Shown here one piece after another: positions 10,967 through 23,080 of a DNA stretch of 64,000 nt. The stretch spans positions 12,018,501-12,082,500 of the forward strand of contig NC_016132.3 in the NCBI RefSeq assembly GCF_000005505.3, given 5' to 3'. Position numbers and translations under genes: made by a program. Every line of letters starts with the position of its first letter. Position 1 is the stretch's first letter. The stretch comes from Brachypodium distachyon (Eukaryota > Streptophyta > Magnoliopsida > Poales > Poaceae). Below the pieces are notes generated by a model. That model ran no database searches, was not told where the DNA came from, and saw nothing but the letters and a program-made list of their open reading frames with translations.

Positions 10967-12850
10967 CTAAATTACAGGAACTTGGTTCCAGAAAGTTCCA
11001 CATTGGTCTCCAGTAGTGTCACCAATGCGGAACACAATGCCTCTATCTCTCTGTCCGATCAAACCTGAAGCCTCATAGGAATGTAGCCACGACATGAGCA
11101 AACTGATGAGCTGTATCCTCCTAGGAGTAGGAATGAGACCACTGACAGTCACCAACTCACCATCCAGGATCAGAGGGAGTAACTTTTTGCCTTCACTCGG
11201 TGTCCGCACAGAGAACTTCACCGATGGATAACTTGCAGCCGACCATACGCATGTTTTCACAGCCACTCAGACTCAACTTGTGGATCTCCATATCTTCAAA
11301 GTCTCGTGAGTTGATTGCTGTATCAGAGATTCGGGTCCTCCATTTGGCAAACCACGCAAAAATATACTCTTCAGTCAGGCACAACCCTCTAGAGAGATAA
11401 GGCAAGCACTACGCCGCAGTTCCTTTTCTGGCATCTGCAGCAAATTCTTCCACCTGGATGCTTGTCCAAATCCATCAAAACTGAATGACTCCAATGATTT
11501 GGAGAGAGCCTCTGGCTCAACATGTTGCAGCCTAACACAACCATCAAGGACAAGCACCTTCAGTGTACTCGCGACCGACAAGTTCTTCTATTTCATTATT
11601 TCTAGATAAGCCTAGAAGCTCGAGCTTCCGCATTCCCACGAATGGGTCATGTACTGCAGTGAAGAAAGTAGAACCAATCACGCGGAGCCTTTGATGATTA
11701 CATAAGCATGTCAACTCAGGCTTAGTCATGTCCGGGGCAAACCTACTTGCTCCTGCAGCCTTTAGATTTAACTTCCCAAGTTCAATCATCAGTACCAATC
11801 TTTGACAGGTATAAGATCCAATCCCAGTTTATATCCGTATGTCCTAAGCCGTCATGCTTCATTCTCATCTCCTTTGCTGATTAACTCAGCAACTTCATCT
11901 CTGCATCCCTCTATAAAAATAAATCTTAGGTTACTGCAGCTGGCAAAAGGAGGGGAGGCAAAACTAAAGGTGCACCTGCAGAATATCAACACATGAAGAT
12001 TGCTGGACTGTCCAAACAAGTGCTTCGGCAATGCTGTCGGATGACCAGAGTTTTTCAATTTCAAGAAATATGATGTCTCCTTGGGCATGGTCTGGATGTC
12101 TTGGCTCTCTAGGTTCTCAGATATGATGCAATCCATTAGCTCTTCTTTTCTTGGAGTTTAGAAAACTGGCGTAACCACCTGCTTTATTTTCCTTTTGTGT
12201 GCAGATACTCCGATCCCATCACTTCAAAAACTCTCTTGGCCCTGCACTGTCTCCTAATAATCCCATACACACCCAACAGTATGAAGCGTGGGCTTCCTGA
12301 TCATAGTCGATATAGTTAGCATGGTTATGAACTTATGATGCAGGAAAAATGCATAGACTACAACGTATGATTACAGTAATACTGGGTTGATATCATGGCT
12401 AACTTGGGCAGCCTCCTTATGCAGTAAACTGACAGTTCATAGTAAACAAAAAATACCAAATCTAGATAAATCTCTTTATTACTCCCATTATTTAAAATTA
12501 CCAAACTTACGGTGCTTTAACACATCATAGATCAGCTAGCTGTAGAGCTTTTAGCTACGCTGACAAACAAGGCCACTGCTGAGGTGCCGAGCTTTAGCCA
12601 CTCCGATCCTTTGCTGCAATGTTCTTCTGCTTTCTCAAGCTGAGCAATCCACGCGGATAACTATATCAAACGTGAATCTTGCAGACGTGACGGTCTCTGC
12701 TACGGTGGCAAGAACTGTAGACGCACCAAGTCCATCACAGCCATCAAAATTTTTTTTTTGCCCACCCTGATAAAAAGGTCTATTGGCAGTGCTCAAATAA
12801 TCCCTGGGGTATCTTGTGTGTGACCTCAGTGATGCTGTCACTGTCGAATT
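10967..12850 (-). pseudogene. Decayed NLR (NB-LRR) resistance gene
   Basis: On the minus strand the first piece (12841 to about 12560) encodes an NB-ARC start. It has the unusual P-loop substitute DGLGASTVL and the following strand IVIRVDCSA, then a TGA where this grass NLR clade normally has Trp, with the frame continuing ESRRTLQQRI. Most of the NB-ARC is missing. After about 400 bp come LRR pieces in shifting frames: 12136-11852 (PKHLFGQSSNLHVLIFCRCT), 11798-11544 (GMRKLELLGLSRNNEIEELV), 11581-11375 (LKVLVLDGCVRLQHVEPEAL) and 11266-10967. Frameshifts, a stop and a large internal deletion rule out an intact receptor. Family assignment rests on motif recognition. Confidence 0.78.
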
Positions 12851-14994
12851 CCTGCGGCAGTGTGTGTATCTTGTGTTAACAAAATTAATATAGTGTCCAC
12901 ACTTTACAGTAAAAAACTACATCTTCGCTAAAATAGATAACACTGTAAAGTGTGCAGCCAAACTTCTTTATCTTTCACAACCAATCAGCAAATTCTATTG
13001 AGGTTGGTGTGGTAGAGATCATTAGACATGTCATGAAAATTAGTTTCCCAATACATATGTTTTGTAATATATTTGAATACATATTTTTAAAAAGTAACAA
13101 TAAAGGTTGCATATAGGAGATGGAGCAAAATAAACAAACATCATCTATTTAGGAACGGAGGAAGTAGCTAAACAACAACAATCATACTTTATTATTTATT
13201 ATCTCGTCATAATCTGGTGGTGCAATTAATTGTACCGTTTCTATCTAGAACCACTACAATGTTTGATTAAAATAATTTACAGCAAAAGGGGAACGCACTT
13301 GTCCTTATTGTTGTGCATCATTTTATATTATACTAAAACACACAACGTTTCAGATGTTCCTCATGTGATCAATAGGATTGGTACACATAGTTCTGTTTGT
13401 TGAAGCAAATGGGATACTATTCCCAAGAACTAAACAACAACAGTTTTCATGCTCCCACTCAAGAACTCTAATTTGTCCAATGCTATGACTACAACCTTTA
13501 GTAATTTAATCTGAAATTGTTTTCAGATTAAATTTTGTGAAAATTCAGCCTTTTACATGTCAATTTGTTCTACCATTTGGTAAGATTAACTTTTCTATGT
13601 TTGGTATACAGCACAATGACCAAAAATAAGACATAATTTCCAAAAGAGTAACTTGAACATCAATACTGTTCTAAAAATGTAACTTGAACCACAAAGTCCT
13701 CCTGCAATTTATTTATAAATAAAACAATAATATTACAAAATTGTGATCGCTGCCCATATTTTTTAGGGAACTTGCAAAAGCTTTTCAAATCCTCTCATCA
13801 AGAAGGAAAGTAGGTCTACTATAAACAAGAGAACCATGCATGTCTAACTAACTCAACAGAGGGTAACAACACCAAAAGGCAAAAGCCCAGCAATACACAC
13901 ACCAATGCCTGATCTCACCACAGGAAACCAAAACTGGTATAAATGGCGTAGGCATTTGATTTCAGCCTTGATGTCTGAAGCTAGAGCCCCTAAGTATTGA
14001 CTCACCAAGAAAAGTATACCACTAGATCCAGTGCTCACGGCTCATAGACATGACCTACCGAGGGGAGCGGCCGCCAAGGCCAACCATGACTGCTAGCCAG
14101 TCTAGATGCAAGGAATCTTCTCTCAGGGATCAGAATAAGAGGATCATTGTAAATAGTTCAGAATTTTGGATGTTCACCACAAGGAAATGACTAAATGGCC
14201 ATTACAGAGAGTTCAGTACCATGAATGGAGAAGATTACTAAAAATACATCAAGAAACTAATAAGAGCTAACTGATTTAGCAAGGTTTGTCATGGTTGAGT
14301 TCCTTGTTTGATGACTATATTCAATCAATTCCTTGGAACCTGACAGCAATAGACACTTAGAACAGTGCCACTTAATGTTGAGGGGCTTTCACTCTTGCTA
14401 ACTGCCAAATAGTAATAAAATACTTAACAGCATATGCAAATACTGGGATTGTTTTTAGTCTTTGTTAACCAACTGCGTCAAACTCGCATGATGGGAATCT
14501 TCAAGTTGGATATTTCTCATGGAAACAAAAACAGAAACTAATGAATGGAAGAAGTAGCACCAAGATACATGTCAAAGAAATGATTCACAAAACCGTATGC
14601 GTACCAGGAACAAAACTTCACACTCTTTGGTAAACATGGATAGACAAGTGTGCACTGACACTAAATCCTACAGGAAAACATAAGGGAAGTCTATGATTAT
14701 CACTTTGGGGACTTAACCCAGAAACTATATCGGTGTGTCTTGGTTGATATGGACCACCATTGTAAATCCTGAACAGCATTTCAATTATTGAAAGATTCTT
14801 TCACGATACAACTTGGATGAAATGCCTTGAAGCATCATGCGACATATACGATTGTTCTGTTTTTCATTCAAACAACTAGCAGAACTAATTATTCGTACTT
14901 ACAAAGAGATATTTGCATCACGAATCAGGGAACATGACCTGGACTTGCTCAGTATCAGAAACTACACTGAAGCATGGAAGTTAAGAGAACAACC
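12851..14994. other. Spacer, no gene seen
   Basis: AT-rich sequence with no coding content that I can support. It contains a 13 bp inverted repeat (12898-12910 and 12942-12954, CACACTTTACAGT) around a 31 nt loop. Confidence 0.4.
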
Positions 14995-16050
14995 TCATAA
15001 ACACGGCCAGCGTTGTCCCAGCAAGAGCTCGATGCCCGGCTCCAAGACATGCCCAAACCACTGGCGGCTCTCTTCTGCATCCAGGCCAGACACTCGTGGC
15101 AGCTTTGTCCATGCACAATCCACCACATCAAACATCACCAGCCTACCGTCCACAGCATTGTACAGGCAAACGATCCCCATTCTTTCTGCAGCCTGAAAGT
15201 GCCAGAAACTGCCATGCCTGCCTGCCACCAACTCATCGAACACCTCTGCAGGTATTGTGCCTACCTCCATCCATCCTGCTGCCTCGTCGTTGTCCAACTG
15301 CCAAACCACCACCCGCTGCAGCACCCCAAACGCCTCCACCCCACCTACCAAGAAGAGCCGCCCTTCAAAAACAAACAGGTGGGCTGTTGTAAGGCCGTGC
15401 GGCATAACAACCGGCGGCACCATCCACTGCCCCGTCACGAGATCGAACGAGAGAAGAGCATCCGGACCACGGCCGAGCACGTAGAGCAGAGAATGGTCGC
15501 AGGCGATCGCAGCGTTGCCAAGAAGCGCAAATGGCCGTGGGAGCTCGCCCCGGGGTTCCCACCTTGGTGAGGGATCAGCGGAGTCTAGGGTGTACGACCG
15601 GACAGCCGCGCCCGTGCTGACGGCGACAAGGGTGTATTCCTGGCTGTGGCTGGTGGAGGAGGAGCGTGGGACTATGACAGCAATGAGATAGGAGCGGTCG
15701 GGGAGCGTCGGGAGGCGTTGGAGCGAGGCAGCGGTGACGACGAGCGATGGGGAGGCGGAGGAGACGAGCGGTGGGGGCGGGGAGGAAGAATCGAGCGGGC
15801 GTGACGCGGCCAGCGGGAGGAGGCGGCGGGTGAGCAGGTGGAAGGCGTGGCGCGGGGAGAGGAGGAAGAAGGCGTCGAGGCGGTGCGGGGAGAGGAGGGC
15901 GTGGAAGGCCGGGGAGCGGAGGAGGCGGCGGAGTGCCCGGGAGACGGCGGCTACAGGGAGGAGCGCCGTGAGAGGCAGGAGGGAGACGATGCGCTCCTGG
16001 AGGTGCTCCGGGAGCGCATCCCACGGGCAGGCGACGGCGGAGGAGGCCAT
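14995..16050 (-). CDS. F-box protein, kelch-like C-terminus
   Basis: A single-exon gene of 351 residues. I chose the ATG at 16048-16050 (MASSAVACPWDALPEHLQER); the frame stays open upstream, but that extension has no family-like content. The F-box is at residues ~9-50 (DALPEHLQERIVSLLPL...VSRALRRLL), which in this family binds SKP1 in an SCF ubiquitin ligase. The C-terminal half has kelch-type strands, e.g. LFVFEGRLFLVGGVE and YVLGRG, which would form the substrate-binding propeller. It ends GIELLLGQRWPCL. Length and intron-less structure fit plant F-box/kelch proteins. No break is seen. The substrate is unknown. A small MITE lies about 190 bp upstream of the start. Confidence 0.88.
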   Translation of the reverse strand: MASSAVACPWDALPEHLQERIVSLLPLTALLPVAAVSRALRRLLRSPAFHALLSPHRLDAFFLLSPRHAFHLLTRRLLPLAASRPLDSSSPPPPLVSSASPSLVVTAASLQRLPTLPDRSYLIAVIVPRSSSTSHSQEYTLVAVSTGAAVRSYTLDSADPSPRWEPRGELPRPFALLGNAAIACDHSLLYVLGRGPDALLSFDLVTGQWMVPPVVMPHGLTTAHLFVFEGRLFLVGGVEAFGVLQRVVVWQLDNDEAAGWMEVGTIPAEVFDELVAGRHGSFWHFQAAERMGIVCLYNAVDGRLVMFDVVDCAWTKLPRVSGLDAEESRQWFGHVLEPGIELLLGQRWPCL

Positions 16051-16242
16051 GGTCGGGGATCGATTGGCGGGTGACTCGATCACGCAGGCTCTATCTGGGG
16101 GGAAATGGGGGAGGAAGAAGAGTGGCTGCGATGCGAGGGGCAGAGGTAGCCCTAGCTGGCATCTGAGAAATTTGTGACAGAATAGCCAACCTTTCTTTCT
16201 CACATCGACAAACTAGCTTTTCTTTTATCTTTAAAAAAACTA

Positions 16243-16296
16243 CTCCTTCCAATCGGTACCAGTTGTCGAAATATTACAAGCACCGACCGGAGGAAG
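16243..16296. mobile_element. Short Stowaway-like MITE
   Basis: Starts CTCCTTCCAATCGG and ends CCGACCGGAGGAAG, flanked by TA. Only about 54 bp. It sits just upstream of the F-box/kelch gene and could fall within its promoter or 5' UTR. Confidence 0.6.
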
Positions 16297-17145
16297 TAGA
16301 ATTTTTTATTTTGAGGCCCACTTTTCGACCTGGGCCCACATGGCACTGGACCAAAATACCCTTGCCTCTTCATGTGTTGTGGTTGAATCGATAAGAGGCA
16401 CACACCCTACAGGTATGGAGCAGAACAACATCCATCAATCTCAGCCGCGCCTGACCATTTTCACAGCTAGAAGCAGCCTTCAGAATCGTCTAGCCGTGTG
16501 CGTCGCACGACGTCGACGGCGAGCACGGCAATGGTGACCTCATCAGGGAGAGTGGTGGCAGCAACCTCCCCGGGCGATAGCGGCCTCCCCCGGCCCGGGC
16601 GGCAGCGACGGTTGAGAGCTCGTAGGGGACGGCGGTGGCGGCCTCTGCAGGTCCAGGTGGAAAGGGCGGCGGTAGTGTCCCCTACCCCCTCCTCTGTTCC
16701 TGCTTCCGTAGCGACGGGAGAAAATGAGAAATATATCACGGGAGGATATGGCAGTATTTTGGTCCAGAAAAAATTGCCTGTGGGCCTAGGTCAAACAAGT
16801 GAGAAAAAAGGTGTACTATTTTGTCTACTACAAGGAAAGATGTGCATTTGGAACAAGGTACAAAGAAATGGGTGACATTTTGTTAAATTTCTCCTGCCAT
16901 ATAGGTCCGGAAAGGGCAGCAATGAGCCGCGCGGCTTTCTGCTCCTATAAATGATCACGGTGCTCAGCACATACGTGGCAAGCACCAAACCATCGCCCCT
17001 TTCCTGCCATTTGTTTTTCGGTTTGCTATTTCCGATGCTAACGACCGTCTGATCAAATCATTGATATTCGTGCAAGAATCATACAAGTACAAAAATGAAA
17101 AAAATCTTTATCGGATGGCTATGATTGTCGACTGAGAAATAACTA
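16297..17145. other. Spacer, no gene seen
   Basis: Includes a GC-rich patch (about 16490-16700) with open frames on both strands but no recognisable protein. I cannot support a gene here. Confidence 0.35.
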
Positions 17146-17258
17146 CTCCCTCCGTCCCATATTAAGTGACGAAATATTACATGTATCTAGACACTTTTTG
17201 GGTATAGATACATTCATATTTGGACAAATTTGAGTCACTTAATATGGGACGGAGGGAG
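17146..17258. mobile_element. Stowaway MITE, 113 bp
   Basis: CTCCCTCCGTCCCAT at the left end and ATGGGACGGAGGGAG at the right, flanked by TA on both sides. The two halves pair over most of their length through AAGTGAC/GTCACTT. Confidence 0.88.
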
Positions 17259-17591
17259 TATTTATAAATCGACCTAGAAATGAACATTTTTCACTAACAC
17301 AAGATGATGAGGATGAGCCAATCCTATCCTTCCGTCATCGAGCTCTTTTCTCCTACCATGGTAGCCATTTGCTATGTCACCATAGCAGCTCTTTTGAGCA
17401 TGTTTGGTTCCTCGCATGGGCTTGGGTCCGCATCTGAACTGCAAAAATGCACGTGTTTGGTTCCTTGCATGGGCCTTGGCTCGCACCCGCACGCGGTAAA
17501 ATGAACTTGCAGTTTGAAACTGAATTGCAGCGAAACGAATTTAGAATTGTGTTATTTGTAGCCTTAACATAAAAATATGCTTATTATATAG

Positions 17592-17661
17592 GAGCATGGA
17601 TCTTACTGAACCCCAGCGTCTTCAGATGGAAGTTCAGAAACGTCTTCATGAACAACTTGAG
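17592..17661 (+). pseudogene. Isolated MYB-CC transcription-factor exon
   Basis: A 70 bp open stretch reads SMDLTEPQRLQMEVQKRL then HEQLE, without a stop. That is the coiled-coil/LHEQLE motif of MYB-CC (PHR-type) factors. It is bounded by an AG acceptor (17590-17591) and a GT donor (17662-17663), so one complete exon appears to have been carried here. I see no MYB domain or neighbouring exons within several kb on either side. It is therefore a gene fragment, probably moved by a transposon, with no independent function expected. Confidence 0.75.
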
Positions 17662-17934
17662 GTACTAGTCCAAAAGCACATCATGTACTCCAGTACTGGC
17701 TCTAAATTTGCTTGCCGTCTGGTTTCATGCCAAATGATGCCCTAGTAAAAAAAAAGTACGGTGCCAAACGTACTGCACCTTTGGACAAAAAATGTGAGAC
17801 TGTGATTCTCTTTGTTACCATAAAGAACTATTTGAAAATAATGAGTGCTGAATATTGCACCGTTTGGAAATGAACTTGCAATCGTGTTACTGATTGTACT
17901 TCAACTTCTTGTGTTGCTCTTGTAAAATGAACTT

Positions 17935-18070
17935 GCAGTTTGAAACTGAATTGACATCGAATTGAATTTATAAATGATGCCAAGTGCAGTTTGAAACTGA
18001 ATTGACAGCCAACTGAATTTACAAATGATGCCCTGTGCAGTTTGAAACTGAATTGACATCCAACCGAATT
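17935..18070 (+). repeat. 51 bp tandem repeat, about 2.7 units
   Basis: Units start at 17935, 17986 and 18037, each with GCAGTTTGAAACTGAATTGA and most also with AAATGATGCC. A related single unit lies at about 17506, so the repeats bracket the MYB-CC exon. Confidence 0.85.
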
Positions 18071-18581
18071 CAATTGTGATCTCTATTTTTCAGTCTACTT
18101 CCTCCGTTTACTCATCCATAAGTGTGATTTCATGCAATTAATGGAAGGCTCCCAGCTGAGCTAGTTCCCATTTGGTATTAGGAATGCGTGTTTGCTAAAT
18201 TAATTTGTCTATCTACGCACTACATCACTCTAATATCCAACAATTTTGTATCTATATACGCTGAATAATATTCAGTGACTTGATGTAAAAAAAAGACATT
18301 TGGTCGACTTATTAATTTTTGATTTTTGAGAAGGACTTACTAATATTATATTAATGTGATGCGTAGAGGGTGGAGTTCTAAAGTTCCAAAGACGAAAAGA
18401 AAGAAAGGAAACATCCTTTGTGTGTGATAACCAATTAAACGTAAGATGAATTAAAATTGGGTAAGTTAGTTCGTGTGATAACCAGTTACGGAAGACGAAC
18501 TAGGCAAGTCAGTTCAAATTGCGTTCGATAGCAACCCAAATGTGAAAATCAAATTCAATTCATCCAAATCTAGATCATATC
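18071..18581. other. Spacer left of the LINE
   Basis: No gene recognised. It begins near a half-MITE-like 'cttcctccgtttactc' motif and ends at the LINE poly(T). Confidence 0.35.
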
Positions 18582-21500
18582 TTTTTTTTTGTAAGAAAGG
18601 AGATTTATTCATTAACAACATAGTACATGGCGGAGCCTGTATAAAACAGAGCTCTGAGAGATACAAAGTTGTCTTAAAGGACAACCTACAGTCCTGTGAA
18701 GTTCATTGGTACATGATATAATAGGATTGATGTTCTTCCTATTTTTTGCTGCCCTAGCAAGTTGATGAGCTACAATATTATTGTCCCTGGGAGTATAGAT
18801 CATCCTAGTGCTCAACCTGGAGTGGATTTCGATGATTTGCGAGAGATAGGCTCTGATAGACCAATGCCCTGGGTGGTTGTCCACATCCTTCTGTTGACAG
18901 GCGAGTGCCAGGACTTGATTATCTGTTATTTGTTTTGCTTCCTACTGATTAAGGCGAGAGATGATATCAGCAGCCAGGAGGCCTCCTCGTGCTTCAGCTT
19001 GCAGAGCTGAAATGACCGGGGAAGAAGTTGCTTGAATCTGAGCAATCCATCTGTTTTGTGCATCCAGCGAGTCTATGAAGATACCAAGACCTGCAATTGA
19101 AGCATCATTTCCATCGGCAGGCACCTTCCAAGCGGCGTTTGAGTAGACATTAAAACCTTGCAAATGAGAAATTTGGGTAGTAGAAATGGGAATGGAGTGA
19201 GACTGCAAAAGATTCTGCTTATTATCCAATTCTGCAGCAGATTCCAGCTCCAAACCTGCAAGTAAACTTTTTGTATTTGGAAAAATTTGGAGAGGAGAAG
19301 TGACCTTTCTGTTAAAGAGGTAACTGTTCCTGGACTTTCAAATGCACCAGACAAAGGTGAAAATGTTTTGAATAGAAGCTTTTGGATGGCCAGATTGGGT
19401 GATAGCAGCAAGAATGTTTATGATAGAGTTGTGCTGAAGAGCATAAATTTCAGACCTGATAAACCAAGGAGAGGCAAACCAACAGCTCTCACAAAAGGAA
19501 GAGGAAGAAAATATGAACTTCATCTTCAATCGCTCCACACCTAATGCAGTTTTTAGAAATATGCTTAGAGATTTTACCTGCTCTTTTACCTGTGGGAAGG
19601 GCTTTCTGAAAGAGGCGCCAAGCAAAAGTCTTTATCCTAGGAAGGAGGGTTTTGCTTTTTCCAAATCTCCATCATAGCAGAAGATCCTGTTGAGGAATAG
19701 GGAGAGGAGAAGCAGAGGGTTGAAGATTTTGAGCACATAATTTGTAATATTCTTTAGCGGTGCAAATCCCAGAGGCATTATGCTTCCAACAAAGAATATC
19801 TTCTCCATCTCCTGGTAAAATAGCAGTTTTGAGAATTTCATCCGCCATTGGCTGATCAAAAAGCTGCAAAATCAAGTTAGTATTCCAGAGTTTACAATTA
19901 TCAAACCAATGATCTTTAACCTTAGCCGGGTAAGTGAAAGGTCTTTCCTGAATTCTAAGATAATCATGGATATCTTTCCAAAGAGGGAACCAAGGGGAAC
20001 TCCAAATCGAGCTATTACCATCCTGAGTTGATAAAAACAGGAGTCAAAAAGAATATGTTTTATTTTGGAGATGGAGGCCCAAAAGGCTGATTTCGGAGTG
20101 TCGCAATTGGGTCTCCAGAAGGAGGATCCTGGAAAATATTTAGCTTTGAGGATGAGCGAAAGATGGTTGTTGGACTCATTAACGATACGCCAGGCCGAAG
20201 AGACTAACATGCCTTTATTCATGGCCTGGATGTATCTAATTCCTAGCCCACCCATCTTTTTGGGCTTGCAAATGTCATCCCAGGCTTTGAGACAAAGAGG
20301 TTTGGTTGAGCCTCCTTCCCTAACACCTGTCCACCAGAAATTCCTAATGATTGATGTGAGTTTAGCTAAGAATTTTTTGGGAAAAAAGAAATTAGACATG
20401 TCGTAGACAGGGATGGATGAAAAAACCGAGTTAATTAGAGTGAGTCTACCAGCATGGGAGAGACGATTGGCTTTGAAACTGAAAGATCGGTATGGTCGAC
20501 TAGAGAAGGGGGGGTGAATAGGCGACTAACAAATTTAACTTTTCTTTTTTTTTTCTTGAAAAATACAAACACTTAATCCTAGGGTCCACTAAATTCTCTA
20601 AAAGGAATGCAACCCTAGTATGAAGTGCTATAGCCGAAGCACTAGCCGAAGCAAAGTATAGACAATGAAGTAAAACAAGTAAGTAAATTCTCCACACGGG
20701 AAGACGAAGATTTCACCGGAGTTCCACCTATTGGGATCGGTGTACGTCTCCGTTTGGAGGAGTGCTCTACCACAAAAGGAGAGACGCCACGAAGGCTCAC
20801 TCTATTCTCCAACTCACCACACCACAAAGGTGGGATGAGCTCTCACAACACCACAAAAACGAGGTGAGTTCCACTAATGGCTTCCTTGAAGGCGAATGCC
20901 GAACCTTTACAAACAAGGAGAAGGGCACGAATCCACAACTAAATTGGAGGATCCTTCCCAAATCTTCAAACACCTCCTCACAAGATTGGAGTGCTTGAAG
21001 AGACACCTTCCGGCTAGGGATCCCAAAATCCCAAGAGTAACAAAATCCACCAAGGAAAACGAGGGGAATCAACTTTTGATTTGGTGAAACCCTAGATCGA
21101 GCTCTTCTCAACCCTTCCTCAAAGTATTGGCTTGAGGGATGCACTAGGGAGAGAGATCTCGAGATTTGAAGTTCTTGGTGTTCTTGAGTGAGAGAATGTG
21201 GATGAACTGGGTGTGCTCAGACTAGAAACCCGTTGGGGACGAAACCCCTTTTATACCCCATCGAAATCTAGCCGTTAGGACACATTTCAATAACCCCGGT
21301 ACCAAGCCGGTAGTGGACCGGAAATTCTAGGGGGTAGAACTTCCGCCCTGCCGCCGGCCTCCTGCCGCTTTACGCAGTAGGATTCCAGTAGCGTTTCAGT
21401 ACCAGACCGGCACCAGGGCAGAACTTCCGCCCACCGGAACCTCCGGCTAATTAGGCGGTAGTACCGGCTATCACTGGAAAAGTCTGACAGCCAAAGCAGG

Positions 21501-22880
21501 ATAACGACAACTCTCAACTCAAAACTGGGTTTAGGCTTTATGTGGGTGCAATCTAGTAGATTTGTGTACGTGAAGTTGATTCACCTAAAGCTTTCCAAAA
21601 TGGACTCCCTCTTTATAGTACGGATTTTCCTACGACTCAATAAAATAAAAAGCCGTAAATCCTTATACGCTTCTTTCCTTTTTGAGGGCGATGAATCATG
21701 TCACAACACTAGTTATCAAATCTGAAAACACTTGGCGCACGATTAGTCCACAAGTTATGTTGTCATTAACACCAAAACTCATTAGGGATCGAAATGCCCT
21801 TTCAGAAACCATTAAGTTTGGAACTGAATTTGTCAATGAGGAAGTTGTAGGCATAGGATCTGTTCTTAGCTGGAAGGATTAAAGGATGCCCTAAATGAAG
21901 AGTGTAGTTGTCCAGGTCTTGAACAGGGAAAGTATTCCTAATTTGAGCAGCAAGATTGGGGTCCATTTTCTTACTGAAAAGAATGGCAGATTTGCTCCAG
22001 TTGAGGGTCTAGCCCGAGTCACGACAAAAGTCATTAATGATCTGGCGGATGTTTGTCGCTTCATGAATAGTTGCCTAAGCACAGATCAGAAGATCATCTG
22101 CATACATTAAAGAATGAATAGGAGCGCAATGTGGACCTAGAGAAATACCACTGAGTTGTCTACCCTGCAAAGCTTCCTGTAAATAGATAGACAATTCGTT
22201 AGCAGTGAGAACAAAGAGGTACGGCAATAAATGACATCCTTGTCTTATTTCGCGGCTGCCAGAGAATCTCCCAAAAGGTTGGCCATTAATGATAACGAAA
22301 AAGGTAGACGAAGAGATGCAGGCCATAATGAGATTGATGAAATTACCATGCATTCCTTTACGTAGAAGCGCTCTCTGGATGAAGTGTCATTCTAGGCGAT
22401 CGGAAGCCTTGGCTAAATCTATTTTGAGCATGGAAGCCTTATGGTTCTAGGAGAGGCTGAAGGAGTGAACTATCTCTTGAGCTATGATGAGATTGTTAGT
22501 GATGCGCCGACTTTTAATAAAAGCTTGCTGCATGGGGTCAATATGATCAGGGAGATGGCTTTTGAGTTTGTTGACAAGAGCCTTGAAAATGATTTTATAA
22601 ATAACATTACAAAGGCTAACGGGTCTGAAGTCACGAGTGAAAACAAGAACCATTTCCTTAGGTATTAAAGTAATGTGAGTTTCATTGATCTTTTGGGGCA
22701 TCATATTGAGCTGAAAAAATTCCTTACCATCTTGACAATGTCATCACAAATCAAATCCCAAGCTGCTAGATAAAAGACCACATTGAAGCCATCTGGTCCT
22801 GAAAAAGCATTCTTTGATTCTTTCTCATGGAATTTAGGATCTGCAAAATTTCATCTATGTTTGGAATGGAATAAGTATAA
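18582..22880 (-). mobile_element. 5'-truncated L1-type LINE retrotransposon, degenerate
   Basis: The element lies on the minus strand and its poly(A) tail reads as the T-run at 18582-18590. From the 5' side: an RT entry segment near 22860-22780 (IPNIDEILQILNSMR), RT fingers/palm (22704-22447, HITLIPKEMVLVFTRDFRPVSL), the catalytic YADD (near 22095), a thumb/zinc-knuckle region (20399-19872) and an RNase H-like domain (19170-18950). There the usual first Asp is replaced (SNAAW). Many frameshifts and stops are present, so it is dead. It begins inside the RT region, which shows 5' truncation. A 1325 bp solo LTR (20480-21804) interrupts it. I found no target duplication; the upper boundary is approximate. 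Confidence 0.85.
20480..21804 (+). mobile_element. Solo LTR (1325 bp) nested in the LINE
   Basis: Begins TGAAAGATCGG and ends GCCCTTTCA, i.e. TG...CA with inverted TGAAAG/CTTTCA ends. It is flanked by a perfect 5 bp duplication GAAAC (20475-20479 and 21805-21809). Removing the insert and one GAAAC restores continuity of the LINE reading frame across the junction. No internal retrotransposon genes are present, so this is an LTR left after recombination. Orientation is arbitrary. Confidence 0.85.
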
Positions 22881-23080
22881 TCATCGTGGCCCATTTCGAT
22901 GTCTATCGCGGGTCTGTCACGTTGTTTACTTCGCTCAAAAGAAAAGAAAAGCAAAAACGTTGTTTATCATGCCAGCTGCAGCCAGACGGGCCCCCAAAAC
23001 ATAACTGGCGTTTAACGGCCTACAACAACGAGCTTTTCCAATTCCCCTTTCTCCCAGACAGTTTATTCGAGAAGAAGGCC

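Noticed and set aside
16051..16203. 51-residue N-terminal extension of the F-box/kelch frame
   Set aside because: F-box proteins of this type start close to the F-box; the extension has no family-like sequence and runs into promoter DNA.
17935..18070. Could the 51 bp repeats be a CRISPR array?
   Set aside because: Repeats are directly adjacent with no unique spacers, in a plant genome.
22886..23080. Upstream extension of the F-box/LRR frame
   Set aside because: It lacks an ATG and overlaps the LINE boundary; the first ATG is at 23081.
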